Assembly (NCBI RefSeq): GCF_028682395.1
Contig: NZ_JANHLC010000001.1
Coordinates: 248,001-312,000 of the forward strand
Source: Pseudomonas putida
Lineage (GTDB): Bacteria > Pseudomonadota > Gammaproteobacteria > Pseudomonadales > Pseudomonadaceae
Direction: 5' to 3'
Length of the DNA: 64,000 nucleotides
Below the pieces are notes generated by a model. It saw only the letters and a program-made list of their open reading frames with translations. It made no database searches and was not told the origin of the DNA. A program made the translations under genes and the position numbers. Below, one piece after another: positions 9,292 through 19,635 of the stretch (position 1 is the first letter of the stretch; every line of letters starts with the position of its first letter).

Positions 9292-10287
9292 TTAAACCCA
9301 GCGCAATCGTCGGAATAACAACCATTGCCCCGACGCCACGCCAATCATCATGACGCAGGCAATCAGAAAACCGTATGGACTCTCGGAACCCGGGATGCCA
9401 CCGACGTTGATACCCAGCAAACCGGTCAGAAAACTCATCGGCAGAAAGATCCCGGTAACCACACCGAAACGGTACATGGTGCGATTCATACGCACGCTCA
9501 ACCGCCGGTCTTCCGCCTCCAGCACCAACCCGACCCGCTCGCGAGTCAATTCCAGCTCTTCCAGGTAGCGGGTCAGGCTGTTATTCAATTCATTCCAGTA
9601 GTCGCCATCATCGTCCGCGAACCAAGGTAGCTTGCTTCGGGTAAGTTGGCCGAAAATATCCCGCTGCGGGGCCAGAAATCGACGCAAGGCGGCGGCCCGT
9701 CGCCGGATCTGCAAAATTTCGCCATGCTCCGGTGTATACCGTTCATCGGCATCAAGCTTTTCTTCTTCGGCGTCGACCACTTCCGACAGCTCGCCCACCA
9801 GGTCCTGAACCTTGTGTGTCAGGTACTGGGCCATGTAGAGGATCAGTTCGGAGCTGTTCTTGGGGCCCTTGCCATCGGCGAGCTGCACCAGCAGTTCATC
9901 GGTGGCCCGCAGCGGGCGCAGCCGCAGGGAGATCACGCGTCGGGCCGAGGCGAAGATTCGTACCGAGACCATATCCTCCGGTTCCGCACCGGGATTGAGA
10001 TTGATCCCACGCAAGAACAGCAGTAATTCGTGCTCGGGCAACGGCAACAACCGCGGCCGGGTGTTCTCCTCGAGTAGCAGGTCACAGCTGAACTCACTGA
10101 GTCCGCTTTCCTTGCGCAGCCAGGTCTGGGTCTGCGGGTGACTACGATCCCAATGCAGCCAGAGGCTTTCCTCAGGCTGCAACTGCAGATCGTCCAACTG
10201 CGTCCGAGCGATCGAACGCGCACCGCCCTTACCGTCCAGGACCAGGGCATGAACCAGCCCCCACTGCGCGTTTTCCTCTTCGAACAT
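9292..10287 (-). CDS. cmaX: CmaX, CorA/ZntB-family metal ion transporter
   Basis: A 331-residue protein with the CorA-superfamily layout: a long cytoplasmic, helix-rich N-terminal domain and two membrane helices near the C-terminus. The signature loop after the first helix reads GIN (LTGLLGINVGGIPG), the variant seen in ZntB-like members rather than the GMN of CorA. Transport of a divalent cation is likely, but the ion cannot be told from sequence. The ATG at 10287 is preceded by GAGGGG; the GTG two codons upstream is too close to that site. The gene is known in Pseudomonas as cmaX from its conserved place beside crfX, cmpX and sigX. Confidence 0.88.
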   Translation of the reverse strand: MFEEENAQWGLVHALVLDGKGGARSIARTQLDDLQLQPEESLWLHWDRSHPQTQTWLRKESGLSEFSCDLLLEENTRPRLLPLPEHELLLFLRGINLNPGAEPEDMVSVRIFASARRVISLRLRPLRATDELLVQLADGKGPKNSSELILYMAQYLTHKVQDLVGELSEVVDAEEEKLDADERYTPEHGEILQIRRRAAALRRFLAPQRDIFGQLTRSKLPWFADDDGDYWNELNNSLTRYLEELELTRERVGLVLEAEDRRLSVRMNRTMYRFGVVTGIFLPMSFLTGLLGINVGGIPGSESPYGFLIACVMMIGVASGQWLLFRRLRWV

Positions 10288-10314
10288 CCTCACCCCTCAG
10301 GCCCGAACGCCTGG

Positions 10315-10806
10315 TTACTCCGGCATCTTCAGCGGACTTGGCGAAACGATCACGCCATTGTTGTCAGCATAAATGTACTCGCCCGGACGGAACGTCACGC
10401 CCGCGAACGTCACTGCCACGTTCAAGTCGCCAATGCCGCGCTTATCGGTCTTCATCGGATGGCTGGCCAGCGCCTGGACGCCGAGGTCGGTCTGGGCGAT
10501 CACATCGACATCACGGATGCAGCCATAGATAACCAGGCCTTCCCAGCCATTCTTGGCGGCTTTTTCGGCAAGCATGTCACCCAGCAGGGCGCGACGCAGA
10601 GAACCGCCGCCATCGACGACCAGCACCTTGCCCGTCCCATCGACATCCACCTGCTCCTTGACCAGCGAGTTATCCTCGAAGCATTTGACGGTCACGATCT
10701 GACCACCAAAGGAGTCCCGGCCGCCGAAATTGCTGAACATGGGTTCCAGCACCTGCACCAGTTCGGGGTAGGCGTCGCACAGATCAGGCGTGAGGTAATG
10801 ATTCAT
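10315..10806 (-). CDS. rraA: RraA-family protein (RNase E regulator / HMG aldolase-like)
   Basis: A 163-residue protein of the RraA/MenG-like fold, ending close to the family length. The core [21 protein letters not shown] and the region [10 protein letters not shown] contain the Arg and Asp residues used by class II 4-hydroxy-4-methyl-2-oxoglutarate aldolases. The same fold inhibits RNase E in E. coli. Which activity operates here cannot be decided from sequence. A perfect AGGAG precedes the ATG at 10806. The frame runs on to 10884, but that extension has no homologous character. The gene is probably the first of the group running through cmaX. Confidence 0.9.
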   Translation of the reverse strand: MNHYLTPDLCDAYPELVQVLEPMFSNFGGRDSFGGQIVTVKCFEDNSLVKEQVDVDGTGKVLVVDGGGSLRRALLGDMLAEKAAKNGWEGLVIYGCIRDVDVIAQTDLGVQALASHPMKTDKRGIGDLNVAVTFAGVTFRPGEYIYADNNGVIVSPSPLKMPE

Positions 10807-11007
10807 CGAGAAACTCCTATCAAAAAAGGAATACGGGAAACATCGAGAAATCGTCTGTGTAGGCTGAAACGAGTTGCGGGCCATGATGTTTAAGCCGGAA
10901 CCCGCCTACAACGAACACAAGGTCGAACCAGAAACCGAAAATGACCGGAACGACATAATGCGTCACATCTTAGCGGTTAGCTGTGCCAAGCGGAATGACC
11001 AAAACGT

Positions 11008-11997
11008 CTAGGTTACCTGCTCCAGAGCGGGCGCTTCAGTCAGCACGGGGCTCGTCTGATCGTTCAGCCAGCGCGCGACCAGCGGCCAGACTTCAGCCTG
11101 CGCCGCTTTGCTGACCAGCATCTCGACATGCCCGAAATCCGAGGTAAAGCCCTGCTTGCGGCCCAGGCAGACAAACTGGCGCTGCTCGGAGGCAAACTGC
11201 TCGAACAATTTGCGGCAGGCCCAGGTCGGGTCCTGCACGTCCGCGGCCGCGCTCACCGCAAGCACAGGCAGATTGACTTCGGCCAGGCCCGCCCACCAGT
11301 CACGCTCGGCATCACCAAAGCGACCGAACAGACCATGCCAGCGCATGCTTTCCAGCGCCAGCCCGATGGGCTCATCTTCCGGCCCACGCTTGAGGCGCGA
11401 ACCCGACAACTGAGCAAAACGCTTGAGCAGGAAACGCCCGCCCCACTCCACCGGCGGGATTTTCAACGGCCAGTAGGTACGACTGATCTGGCTACCAAAA
11501 AACGCCACCGAAGCCACTCCCGGCGCACCGAGATAATGCCCACCCAGGGCGGCGGCCAGGGTAATGCCCCCCAGCGAATGCCCCAACCAGTGCGGCACTT
11601 GGCCGCTTTGCTCGCGGACAAACGCAGCGATGGCGGGCAGGTCGTAGCGCGCATAATCGGCCACTCGGTTCTTGCTATACAGGCGGTTGCGCTGCGACAG
11701 ACCATGCCCGCGCATCTCCGGAATCCAGACATCGAAGCCCGCCCGGGCCAGATAAGCCCCCAACCCGATGCCCTTGGGCGAAAACCAGAACCGGCGATTG
11801 GAGAAGCTGCCGTGCAGCAACACCACAGGAATGCCACGCGCAGCGGGCTCGTCGGCCATGCCCAGGCGGGTCACTGCCAACTGGACGCTGCTGTCCGGGC
11901 TGTTGCCCGGCTTCAGGCGATAGACGTCCTCGCTCAGATCGCCGCGACGCTCGGCGCTGATCAAGGCGACAGGAAAAAGATGACTGCTGCTTTGCAT
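11008..11997 (-). CDS. Alpha/beta-fold hydrolase
   Basis: A 329-residue alpha/beta hydrolase. The oxyanion region is VVLLHGSFSNRRFW, the nucleophile elbow is GHSLGG near residue 150, and the likely catalytic histidine is in DFGHVEML near the C-terminus. No signal peptide is visible, so it is probably cytoplasmic. Substrate is unknown; esterase or lipase-like activity is the safe reading. The ATG at 11997 lies only 14 bases after the T-run of a terminator-like hairpin downstream of ppsA on the same strand, so expression may depend on readthrough or on a promoter inside that hairpin. Confidence 0.85.
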   Translation of the reverse strand: MQSSSHLFPVALISAERRGDLSEDVYRLKPGNSPDSSVQLAVTRLGMADEPAARGIPVVLLHGSFSNRRFWFSPKGIGLGAYLARAGFDVWIPEMRGHGLSQRNRLYSKNRVADYARYDLPAIAAFVREQSGQVPHWLGHSLGGITLAAALGGHYLGAPGVASVAFFGSQISRTYWPLKIPPVEWGGRFLLKRFAQLSGSRLKRGPEDEPIGLALESMRWHGLFGRFGDAERDWWAGLAEVNLPVLAVSAAADVQDPTWACRKLFEQFASEQRQFVCLGRKQGFTSDFGHVEMLVSKAAQAEVWPLVARWLNDQTSPVLTEAPALEQVT

Positions 11998-12010
11998 AAT
12001 GCTCTTGCAC

Positions 12011-12044
12011 AAAAAAGGGCGGTGCTCGTGATGGAACCCGCCCT
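12011..12044 (-). terminator. Terminator-like hairpin between ppsA and the hydrolase gene
   Basis: A 7-bp GC-rich stem (12016-12022 with 12038-12044) followed on the minus strand by six T. It lies downstream of ppsA and ends 14 bases before the hydrolase start, so it may act as terminator or attenuator. Confidence 0.6.
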
Positions 12045-12060
12045 ACAAACTTTAGAAATA

Positions 12061-12085
12061 CCGGCCAGCCACTAGGGCTGGCCGG
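12061..12085 (-). terminator. Perfect hairpin just past ppsA
   Basis: A perfect 10-bp stem (12061-12070 with 12076-12085) and 5-base loop, 16 bases past the ppsA stop. The following tract is TATTTC, so termination alone would be weak; it may work with the next hairpin or protect the 3' end. Confidence 0.5.
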
Positions 12086-12100
12086 CACTTCACTCGTGGA

Positions 12101-14476
12101 TCAGAGCGCGCCCTGACCTTCGGCCAGGAAGAACCAGGTTTCCAGTACGGAGTCCGGGTTCAACGAAACGCTTTCGATCCCCTGCTCCATCAGCCATTTG
12201 GCCAGATCCGGGTGATCGGACGGGCCCTGGCCGCAAATACCGATGTACTTGCCCGCCTTGTTGCACGCCTGAATGGCGTTGGCCAACAGCTTCTTGACCG
12301 CCGGATTACGCTCGTCGAACAGGTGCGCAATGATCCCGGAGTCGCGGTCCAGGCCCAGGGTCAGCTGGGTCAGGTCGTTGGAACCGATGGAGAAACCGTC
12401 GAAGAACTCGAGGAATTCCTCGGCCAGAATGGCGTTGGACGGCAGCTCGCACATCATGATCACGCGCAAGCCGTTATCACCGCGCGCCAGGCCATTTTCC
12501 GCCAACAGATCGATCACCTGGCTGGCTTCGCCGAGGGTGCGCACAAACGGCACCATGATCTCGACGTTGGTCAGGCCCATCTCGTTGCGTACGCGCTTGA
12601 GTGCACGGCACTCGAGCTCGAAGCAGTCACGGAAGGTTTCGCTGATGTAGCGCGACGCACCGCGGAAGCCCAGCATCGGGTTTTCTTCTTCCGGCTCGTA
12701 CAACTTGCCGCCGATCAGGTTCGCGTATTCGTTGGACTTGAAGTCCGAGAGACGCACGATGACCTTTTTCGGCCAGAACGCGGCAGCCAGTGTGCTGATG
12801 CCTTCAACCAGCTTCTCGACATAGAAGCCCACCGGATCGTTGTAACCGGCAATGCGCTTGTCGACGCTGTCCTTGATCTCTGGCGGCAAGCCGGCGTAGT
12901 TGAGCAGTGCCTTGGGGTGCACGCCGATCATGCGGTTGATGATGAATTCCAGGCGGGCCAGACCCACACCCGCGTTGGGCAGTTGGGCAAAATCGAAGGC
13001 CCGATCAGGGTTACCGACGTTCATCATGATCTTGAACGGCAGATCAGGCATGGCATCGACGGAGTTTTTCTTCACATCAAAGCCCAGCTCACCTTCAAAG
13101 ATGAAACCGGTATCGCCTTCGGCGCAGGAAACGGTCACGCCCTGGCCATCCTTGAGTAGCTGCGTCGCATTGCCGCAGCCCACGACAGCCGGGATCCCCA
13201 GCTCACGGGCGATGATCGCCGCATGGCACGTACGCCCGCCGCGGTTGGTCACGATGGCGCTGGCGCGCTTCATGACCGGCTCCCAATCCGGGTCGGTCAT
13301 GTCCGAGACCAGTACGTCGCCTGGCTGTACCTTGTCCATTTCGGACACGTCACGAATGATGCGGACCTTGCCGGCGCCGATACGCTGACCGATCGCCCGG
13401 CCTTCCACCAGCACGGTGCCGGTTTCCTTGAGCAGGTAACGCTCCATGACATTGGCCGAAGTGCGGCTCTTCACGGTCTCGGGACGTGCCTGGACGATGT
13501 ACAGCTTGCCGTCGTCACCGTCCTTGGCCCATTCGATGTCCATCGGGCACTTGTAGTGCTTCTCGATGATCATCGCCTGCTTGGCCAGTTCGCTGACTTC
13601 GGCGTCGCTCAAGCAGAAACGCGCACGGTCGGCCTTGTCGACATCGATGGTCTTGACCGATTTACCAGCCTTGGCTTCGTCGCCGTAGATCATCTTGATC
13701 GCTTTGCTGCCCAGGTTGCGACGCAGGATTGCCGGACGACCGGCTTCCAGCGTGCCCTTGTGCACATAGAACTCGTCCGGGTTGACCGCGCCCTGGACCA
13801 CCGTCTCGCCCAGGCCATAGGCACCGGTGATAAAGACCACATCACGGAAACCCGACTCGGTGTCGAGGGTGAACATCACACCGGCGGTGCCGGTTTCGGA
13901 ACGGACCATGCGCTGCACGCCAGCCGACAGGGCGACCAGTTTGTGGTCGAAGCCCTGGTGCACGCGATAGGAAATGGCACGGTCGTTGAAAAGCGAGGCA
14001 AACACTTCCTTGGCTGCGCGGATCACGTTTTCCACGCCGCGAATATTCAGGAAGGTTTCTTGCTGGCCGGCGAAGGAGGCGTCCGGCAGGTCTTCGGCGG
14101 TGGCCGAGGAGCGCACGGCAACGGCCATGTCCGGGTTGCCGGCCGACAGTGCGGCGAACGCGGTACGGATCTCGCTGTTCAGACGCTCAGGGAACTCGGC
14201 TTCCATGATCCATTGACGGATCTGCGCGCCGGTCTTGGCCAGGGCGTTGACGTCGTCGACGTCCAGGGCATCGAGCGCCGCGTGGATCTGTTCGTTCAGA
14301 CCGCTCAACTCAAGGAAATCACGGTAAGCCTGGGCCGTAGTCGCAAAGCCGCCGGGCACGGAAACACCGGCGCCCGCGAGGTTACTGATCATCTCGCCCA
14401 GGGATGCGTTCTTGCCCCCCACATGCTCCACATCATGGACGCCGAGCTTATCGAGGGAAACTACGTACTCTACCAA
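12101..14476 (-). CDS. ppsA: Phosphoenolpyruvate synthase
   Basis: A 791-residue PEP synthase that converts pyruvate and ATP to PEP, AMP and phosphate for gluconeogenesis. The N-terminal ATP-binding domain includes [11 protein letters not shown] and [20 protein letters not shown]. The phosphohistidine swivel domain carries [19 protein letters not shown] with the catalytic His. The C-terminal PEP/pyruvate domain has [17 protein letters not shown] and the catalytic Cys in [12 protein letters not shown]. The likely start is TTG at 14476 with GGAGAG upstream, matching the family N-terminus [11 protein letters not shown]; the frame extends to 14512 without a better site. It is divergent from its own regulator ppsR. 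Confidence 0.95.
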   Translation of the reverse strand: MVEYVVSLDKLGVHDVEHVGGKNASLGEMISNLAGAGVSVPGGFATTAQAYRDFLELSGLNEQIHAALDALDVDDVNALAKTGAQIRQWIMEAEFPERLNSEIRTAFAALSAGNPDMAVAVRSSATAEDLPDASFAGQQETFLNIRGVENVIRAAKEVFASLFNDRAISYRVHQGFDHKLVALSAGVQRMVRSETGTAGVMFTLDTESGFRDVVFITGAYGLGETVVQGAVNPDEFYVHKGTLEAGRPAILRRNLGSKAIKMIYGDEAKAGKSVKTIDVDKADRARFCLSDAEVSELAKQAMIIEKHYKCPMDIEWAKDGDDGKLYIVQARPETVKSRTSANVMERYLLKETGTVLVEGRAIGQRIGAGKVRIIRDVSEMDKVQPGDVLVSDMTDPDWEPVMKRASAIVTNRGGRTCHAAIIARELGIPAVVGCGNATQLLKDGQGVTVSCAEGDTGFIFEGELGFDVKKNSVDAMPDLPFKIMMNVGNPDRAFDFAQLPNAGVGLARLEFIINRMIGVHPKALLNYAGLPPEIKDSVDKRIAGYNDPVGFYVEKLVEGISTLAAAFWPKKVIVRLSDFKSNEYANLIGGKLYEPEEENPMLGFRGASRYISETFRDCFELECRALKRVRNEMGLTNVEIMVPFVRTLGEASQVIDLLAENGLARGDNGLRVIMMCELPSNAILAEEFLEFFDGFSIGSNDLTQLTLGLDRDSGIIAHLFDERNPAVKKLLANAIQACNKAGKYIGICGQGPSDHPDLAKWLMEQGIESVSLNPDSVLETWFFLAEGQGAL

Positions 14477-14657
14477 GGTGATCTCTCCACTAACTGTGTT
14501 GGAAAAGCTCAAAGTGCTGGCGGCTCACGGTGTAGGAGCTCGGCTCAGCGACGGTGGCCTGGACCTGGAAAATAAGTGAGAATGCCCGCCATTCATGGCC
14601 GGCAAATCCTGCCTATCATATCCAAGATTCGTCATCAGCTTAAGGCCCAAAGCGCAA

Positions 14658-15476
14658 ATGAAACGATCTGCCTTCTTTATCTCCGACGGCACGGGTATTA
14701 CCGCCGAAACGCTCGGCCAAAGCCTGTTGGCGCAGTTTGAAAGCATCACTTTCGCCAAATTCACGCGCCCGTACATCGACAGCGTGGAAAAAGCCCGCGC
14801 AATGGTACAACAAATCAATAACGCCGCCGAAAAAGACGGTTTCCGCCCAATTATTTTCGACACCATCGTCAATCAGGATATTCGTGAGATTCTCGCGACT
14901 TCCAATGGTTTCATGATCGACATTTTCTCGACGTTCCTGGCCCCTCTTGAACAGGAACTGACTGAGCATTCTTCCTACAGCGTAGGAAAGTCCCACTCCA
15001 TTGGTCACAACTCCAATTACATGGAGCGCATCGAGGCGGTGAACTTCGCCCTCGACAACGACGATGGCGCCCGCACCCACTACTACGACAAGGCCGACCT
15101 GATCCTGGTCGGCGTATCGCGTTGCGGCAAGACCCCGACCTGCCTGTACATGGCCATGCAGTTTGGCATCCGCGCCGCCAACTACCCGTTGACCGAAGAA
15201 GACATGGAACGCCTGCAGTTGCCCACGGCCCTGCGCGCCCACCAGCACAAACTCTTCGGCCTGACCATCGACCCGGATCGCCTCACGGCCATCCGCCACG
15301 AGCGCAAGCCCAACAGCCGGTATTCCAGTTACGCCCAATGTGAATTCGAAGTACGCGAAGTGGAAAACCTGTTCCGCCGCGAGAACATCCCCCACATCAA
15401 TTCCACCCATTTCTCCGTGGAAGAAATTTCCGCGAAGATCCTTGTGGAAAAAGGCGTCGAACGCCGCTTCAAATAA
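14658..15476 (+). CDS. ppsR: PEP synthase regulatory protein (bifunctional kinase/pyrophosphorylase)
   Basis: A 272-residue DUF299-family protein (PSRP). It inactivates PpsA by ADP-dependent phosphorylation of a threonine next to the catalytic His, and reverses this by phosphate-dependent release of pyrophosphate. The P-loop-like motif [15 protein letters not shown] lies near residue 155, and the N-terminus [20 protein letters not shown] is typical. The start at 14658 was chosen over an upstream in-frame start at 14595. The two divergent genes share a promoter region of 181 bases, which suits coordinated expression of enzyme and regulator. Confidence 0.95.
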   Translation: MKRSAFFISDGTGITAETLGQSLLAQFESITFAKFTRPYIDSVEKARAMVQQINNAAEKDGFRPIIFDTIVNQDIREILATSNGFMIDIFSTFLAPLEQELTEHSSYSVGKSHSIGHNSNYMERIEAVNFALDNDDGARTHYYDKADLILVGVSRCGKTPTCLYMAMQFGIRAANYPLTEEDMERLQLPTALRAHQHKLFGLTIDPDRLTAIRHERKPNSRYSSYAQCEFEVREVENLFRRENIPHINSTHFSVEEISAKILVEKGVERRFK

Positions 15477-15482
15477 GCGCCA

Positions 15483-15517
15483 CGCCGACTCGCACTGCCA
15501 CAGGGTGCGAGTCGGCG
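15483..15517. terminator. Strong hairpin between convergent ppsR and mocR-type gene
   Basis: A perfect 13-bp stem (15483-15495 with 15505-15517) and 9-base loop, starting six bases after the ppsR stop. There is no T-run on either strand, so it may stabilise 3' ends or terminate weakly. Confidence 0.55.
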
Positions 15518-15520
15518 CCT

Positions 15521-16945
15521 TCAGCCCAGCCCATGCACCTCATCCTGCTTTAGCGCTGCCGCCAGCGCCGTGAACCCGGCGATCAATCGCCCATCGTCTG
15601 CGACCTGGTTGCACACGCTCGCCCGAACAAACTGCGGCACAGCCCCCTGACCTGCCGCAAACGCTTCTGCCGTGGCAATGCGATAGCCACAGGCGCGCAA
15701 CTCACGCTCGATCTGCGATGCCCGCCAAGGGGCCGGCACCTCGATCCAGAAATGCGGGCTGCGGGCATGGGTGCGATAAGCCAGCCCCGCCAACCGGTCC
15801 ACCACCAGCGCCTTGCGCCGAGCCACCTCGTCGATCTGTCGCGCCAGCAGGCGCGCCGCCGTACCGTCCTCGATCCAGCGCGCCGCCAACTCCTGCATCA
15901 GCGGCGTCGCCATCCAGCAGGTCGCCCGCACCGCCGCCGCCAGACGGCTGACCAAGGGTTGCGGCGCATGCAGATAGCCGACCCGCAACCCCGATGACAG
16001 GGCCTTGCTCAGACTCGCGAGCATCACCGTGCGCTCCGGGGCGAAGTCACTCAGCGGCAACGGCCGTTCCCGGAGCAGCACCCCATCGGCTTCGTCCTCC
16101 AGAATCAGCAGATTGTGCTGACGGCAAATCTCCACCAGAGCCTGGCGCCGCCGCCCATCCAGCACCGCTGCCGTTGGGTTTTGCAGGGTTGGCGTGCAAT
16201 ACAGTGCGGCCACCCGATGGGCTCGGCAGGCCTCATCGAGCGCGGCAGGCAACACCCCCTGCTCGTCCATTTCCAGCCCGACCAGGCGCAGGCCAAGCAT
16301 CCGCGCTGCGCTGATCAGCCCCGGATAGGTCAGGCATTCGGTCACCAGGGTATCGCCGGCGCGAAACAACCCCATCAAGGCGCAAAGCAATCCATGCTGG
16401 CCGCCGTTGACGCAGATGACTCGCGCCGGATCGGCGACAAACCCGGCATGACTCATCCAGTCGGCTCCGGCCTGGCGATGCCGCAGATAGCCCTGCTCCG
16501 GGGCATAGCCTCCCAGCACGCCCAACGCCTGGGGATCACCGGCCAGGGCTTGCAGGCTGCGCCCCAGTAGATCGGGCTCGCCCACGGGGATATGCATATT
16601 GCGACTCATGTCCAGGCAGGTCGCCGCCTCATCATCGGCATTGCGAAAGCCTTCGTCGCGCTGACGCTCCACGCCGCTCTGGCGAACAAAGGTGCCATCA
16701 CCGACCCGCGCGACCACCAGCCCCAGCCGCTCCAGTTCGCCATAGGCTCGGCTGATGGTTCCCGGCGTCACCCCCAACTGATACGACAACCAGCGATGCG
16801 GCGGCAGCTTGCCGCCCGGGGCGATGCGCCCGGAGTCGATACCGGCCACCACGGCCTCACAGAGGCGTCGGTACTTGAGCCCGCCGCCCGAGACCAGCCC
16901 GGCCCGCATTATTGCCACCATGTCGTTATAGGCTTTGACTGTCAT
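15521..16945 (-). CDS. MocR-type transcription regulator (GntR HTH plus aminotransferase domain)
   Basis: A 474-residue protein. An N-terminal GntR winged helix (about residues 15-85, with LPPHRWLSYQLGVTPGTISRAYGELE) is joined to a class I aminotransferase-like domain. The PLP-binding lysine is expected in MLASLSKALSSGLRVGYL. Proteins of this type are regulators that bind PLP or its adducts, and often control a divergently transcribed gene. Here that gene is an EamA exporter 91 bases away. The start at 16945 has GAGG seven bases upstream. The effector is unknown. Confidence 0.9.
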   Translation of the reverse strand: MTVKAYNDMVAIMRAGLVSGGGLKYRRLCEAVVAGIDSGRIAPGGKLPPHRWLSYQLGVTPGTISRAYGELERLGLVVARVGDGTFVRQSGVERQRDEGFRNADDEAATCLDMSRNMHIPVGEPDLLGRSLQALAGDPQALGVLGGYAPEQGYLRHRQAGADWMSHAGFVADPARVICVNGGQHGLLCALMGLFRAGDTLVTECLTYPGLISAARMLGLRLVGLEMDEQGVLPAALDEACRAHRVAALYCTPTLQNPTAAVLDGRRRQALVEICRQHNLLILEDEADGVLLRERPLPLSDFAPERTVMLASLSKALSSGLRVGYLHAPQPLVSRLAAAVRATCWMATPLMQELAARWIEDGTAARLLARQIDEVARRKALVVDRLAGLAYRTHARSPHFWIEVPAPWRASQIERELRACGYRIATAEAFAAGQGAVPQFVRASVCNQVADDGRLIAGFTALAAALKQDEVHGLG

Positions 16946-16967
16946 TGCTGGCCTCAATAGGGTCGAT

Positions 16968-16977
16968 TAACCGGTTA
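16968..16977. promoter_or_regulatory. Palindrome between MocR-type and EamA genes
   Basis: The perfect 10-bp palindrome TAACCGGTTA lies in the 91-base divergent promoter region, 22 bases upstream of the regulator start. It is a plausible operator, but no footprint or second copy supports it. Confidence 0.35.
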
Positions 16978-17036
16978 TACCGCGCAGATTAGCGCAAATA
17001 TCGCGGTCATCGTCCTGTCAGCGAGCGAATAACACC

Positions 17037-17963
17037 ATGTCATTAAGTCCGACCGATACATTACCCGCCCCCAAGACTGCCACACTGGCGTCCCTGCTCA
17101 CCTGCACGCTGTTTCTGGTTGTCTGCCTCAGTTGGGGGACGACCTGGCTCGGCATCAAGATCGCCGTCGAAAGCGTGCCGCCGCTGACCGCTGCCGGCCT
17201 GCGTTTTTTGATCGCATTTCCGTTGTTTCTCGGCTTTGCCTACTGGCGCGGCGAACCGCTGCGGTTTCCCCGAGGCCAGTTCGGGTTCCTGGCGTTTGTC
17301 ACGCTGTGCTACTTCAGCCTGCCGTACTACCTGCTCAACTATGGCGAAATGCAGGTTTCTTCGGGCCTGACCGCCCTACTGTTCAGTTGCATGCCGGTGT
17401 TTATCCTGATTTTTTCCGCGATCCTGCTACGTGAAAAAATCCAGGGCCGGCAAATGCTCGGCATCGCCGTGGGCTTCGCCAGCCTGTTCATGATTATTCG
17501 CAGCCAGGGTCTGCACCTCGATAGCGCCAGCGGACTGGGGGTACTGGCCATTCTTGCGGCCGCGATCATGCATGCCTTGTGCTACGTGCTGACCAAGCGC
17601 CGCGGCAGCGCCATCAGCGTCATCACCTACAACACCCTACCCATCGGTATTGCCGGGCTGATGCTGTTTACCACGGGCCTGTGGCTGGAGGCGCCGGATC
17701 TCAGCGCGATCAGCCAGCGTTCCTGGACCGCCCTTCTGTACCTGGGCCTGGTTGCCTCGGTCGGCGGCTTTATCGCTTACTTCGTGCTGCTCAAGCGCCT
17801 GAGTCCGGTTGTGCTGTCGTTTGTGTTTATTATTTTTCCGGTGTTCGCGGTGATCATCGGCGCCTGGTACGAAGGCCAAGTGCTTTCCCTGGAGTTGATC
17901 CTCTATTGCATAACGCTGCTGGCCGGCTTTGCCATCAGCAAGGTACCCACCCGCAGGGCCTGA
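17037..17963 (+). CDS. EamA/DMT-family exporter
   Basis: A 308-residue inner-membrane protein with about ten hydrophobic segments arranged as two EamA repeats, the first starting near LSWGTTWLGIKIAVESVPPL and the second near LGVLAILAAAIMHALCYVL. Drug/metabolite transporters of this kind export amino acids or other small metabolites. The substrate cannot be told from sequence. The divergent MocR-type gene suggests control by a PLP-related or amino-acid signal. Length is normal for the family. Confidence 0.9.
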   Translation: MSLSPTDTLPAPKTATLASLLTCTLFLVVCLSWGTTWLGIKIAVESVPPLTAAGLRFLIAFPLFLGFAYWRGEPLRFPRGQFGFLAFVTLCYFSLPYYLLNYGEMQVSSGLTALLFSCMPVFILIFSAILLREKIQGRQMLGIAVGFASLFMIIRSQGLHLDSASGLGVLAILAAAIMHALCYVLTKRRGSAISVITYNTLPIGIAGLMLFTTGLWLEAPDLSAISQRSWTALLYLGLVASVGGFIAYFVLLKRLSPVVLSFVFIIFPVFAVIIGAWYEGQVLSLELILYCITLLAGFAISKVPTRRA

Positions 17964-18019
17964 ACTGGGCCTGGAAGCCCCGCAAAAAGCCCGGGAGCCC
18001 TTTGCGTGCCAGCCTTCGA

Positions 18020-19504
18020 TCAGCTCACGAAACGGTCGACAAACCGACGGACCGGCGTCGCCTCCAACGCTGCCTGGTCCTTGCACAAAGCCAGGATTTC
18101 GGCGCTGCGCCGGACCGTGAAGCGGGTCAGCAGATTGGCGCGAAACTTCTCTTCAAGCAGTGGAATCCCCTCGGCACGCCGCCAACGATGGCCAATGGGA
18201 TACTCGACCGCCACCTGCTCCGTGCTCGTCCCATCGCTGAAAAACACCTGGACGGCATTGGCGATGGAACGTTTGTCGGCTTCCAGGTACTCGCGGCTGT
18301 AGCGCGGTTCTTCGACAATCACCATTTCCTCGCGCAACTCATCGATCAGCGGATGGGCTGCGTGAAAGTCATCCTCGTACTGTTCGGCCACCAGGTCGCC
18401 GAAAATCAGCGGCACGGCCGTCATGTATTGCAGACAATGGTCACGGTCGGCGGCATTGGCCAACTTGCCGACCTTGGAAATAATGCGGATAGCCGATTCA
18501 TGGGTGGTAATCACAATCCGCTCGATCTGCGCCAGACGGCCCTTGACCTGCGGGTGCAGCGTCACCGCAGCCTCACAGGCCGTTTGCGCGTGGAACTCGG
18601 CCGGGAAACGGATTTTGAACAGCACGTTTTCCATCACATAGCTGCCATAGGGTTGGGACAGCCGAAAGACCCGCTGATCCGCCGGTTTTAGCGCCAGGTC
18701 CTTATTGGTGTGGCAAAACAGCACATCGTAGAAGCCCCATTGCGCCGCGCTCAAGACCCCTGGAATGCCCATCTCGCCGCGCATTGCGAGATCCGCCAGG
18801 CGCACACCACGACTGCTGGCATCGCCCGCCGCCCAGGATTTGCGCGAACCGGCATTCGGTGCATGACGATAGGTGCGCAGGGCCTGTCCATCGACAAAGG
18901 CATGGGAGAGTGCCGAGAGCAGTTGCTCGCGATTGGCGCCCAGCAATTTGGCGGTGAGCGCCGTGGATGCGACCTTGACCAGCAGCACATGGTCGAGACC
19001 GACCCGATTGAAGGAATTCTCCAAGGCCAACACACCCTGGATCTCGTGAGCCATGACCAGCGCTTCCAGCACCGCCCGCATGCTCAGTGGTGCTTCGCCC
19101 TGGGCCACGCGCTTCTGCGAAAGGTGATCGGCGACCGCCAGGATGGCGCCGAGATTATCGGAGGGATGGCCCCACTCGGCGGCCAGCCAGGTGTCGTTGT
19201 AATCGAGCCAGCGCACGATACAGCCGATATCCCAGGCGGCCTTGACCGGATCCAGGCGAAACGAGGTTCCAGGCACTCGCGCGCCCAATGGCACGATCGT
19301 GCCCTCCACCAACGGCCCCAGATGCTTGGTGCATTCGGGAAAACGCAAGGCCAGCAGGCCACAACCGAGGGTATCCATCAGACAGTTGCGGGCCGTATCC
19401 AGGGCCTCGCGAGACTCGACGCGATAGTTCAGTACGTAGTCGGCAATAGTCTGCAGGACGGTGTCGTAGTCGGGGCGATCGTTGAGGTCAACATTGGCGC
19501 TCAT
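18020..19504 (-). CDS. prpD: 2-methylcitrate dehydratase PrpD
   Basis: A 494-residue member of the MmgE/PrpD family. It dehydrates 2-methylcitrate to 2-methyl-cis-aconitate in the methylcitrate cycle that oxidises propionyl-CoA to pyruvate. Family features include the region [20 protein letters not shown] near residue 95 and [23 protein letters not shown] sequence near residue 200. The gene is last in the prp operon. The same operon also holds AcnD/PrpF, the alternative iron-sulfur route for the same dehydration, so PrpD looks functionally redundant in part. Confidence 0.95.
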   Translation of the reverse strand: MSANVDLNDRPDYDTVLQTIADYVLNYRVESREALDTARNCLMDTLGCGLLALRFPECTKHLGPLVEGTIVPLGARVPGTSFRLDPVKAAWDIGCIVRWLDYNDTWLAAEWGHPSDNLGAILAVADHLSQKRVAQGEAPLSMRAVLEALVMAHEIQGVLALENSFNRVGLDHVLLVKVASTALTAKLLGANREQLLSALSHAFVDGQALRTYRHAPNAGSRKSWAAGDASSRGVRLADLAMRGEMGIPGVLSAAQWGFYDVLFCHTNKDLALKPADQRVFRLSQPYGSYVMENVLFKIRFPAEFHAQTACEAAVTLHPQVKGRLAQIERIVITTHESAIRIISKVGKLANAADRDHCLQYMTAVPLIFGDLVAEQYEDDFHAAHPLIDELREEMVIVEEPRYSREYLEADKRSIANAVQVFFSDGTSTEQVAVEYPIGHRWRRAEGIPLLEEKFRANLLTRFTVRRSAEILALCKDQAALEATPVRRFVDRFVS

Positions 19505-19582
19505 GAGTGATGCACTCCATTCAAATCAGTGGGATGTTCGGCATTCCTCGATCAGGCTGTTCACTGTTATTTTCTGGGTATT

Positions 19583-19622
19583 CACCTCTCCCGGCAGGCG
19601 CGAGCGGGTGCAGGGAGAGGTG
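19583..19622 (-). repeat. Inverted repeat in the prpF-prpD spacer
   Basis: Perfect 10-bp arms 19583-19592 and 19613-19622 with a 20-base loop. It lies 13 bases past the prpF stop, with no T-run suited to termination. It is one of four spacer hairpins in this operon. Confidence 0.7.
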
Positions 19623-19635
19623 ATGGCGTGAAAGG

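Noticed and set aside
13223..14575. A 450-codon open frame on the plus strand
   Set aside because: It lies opposite ppsA and shows no domain, ribosome binding site or sensible product.
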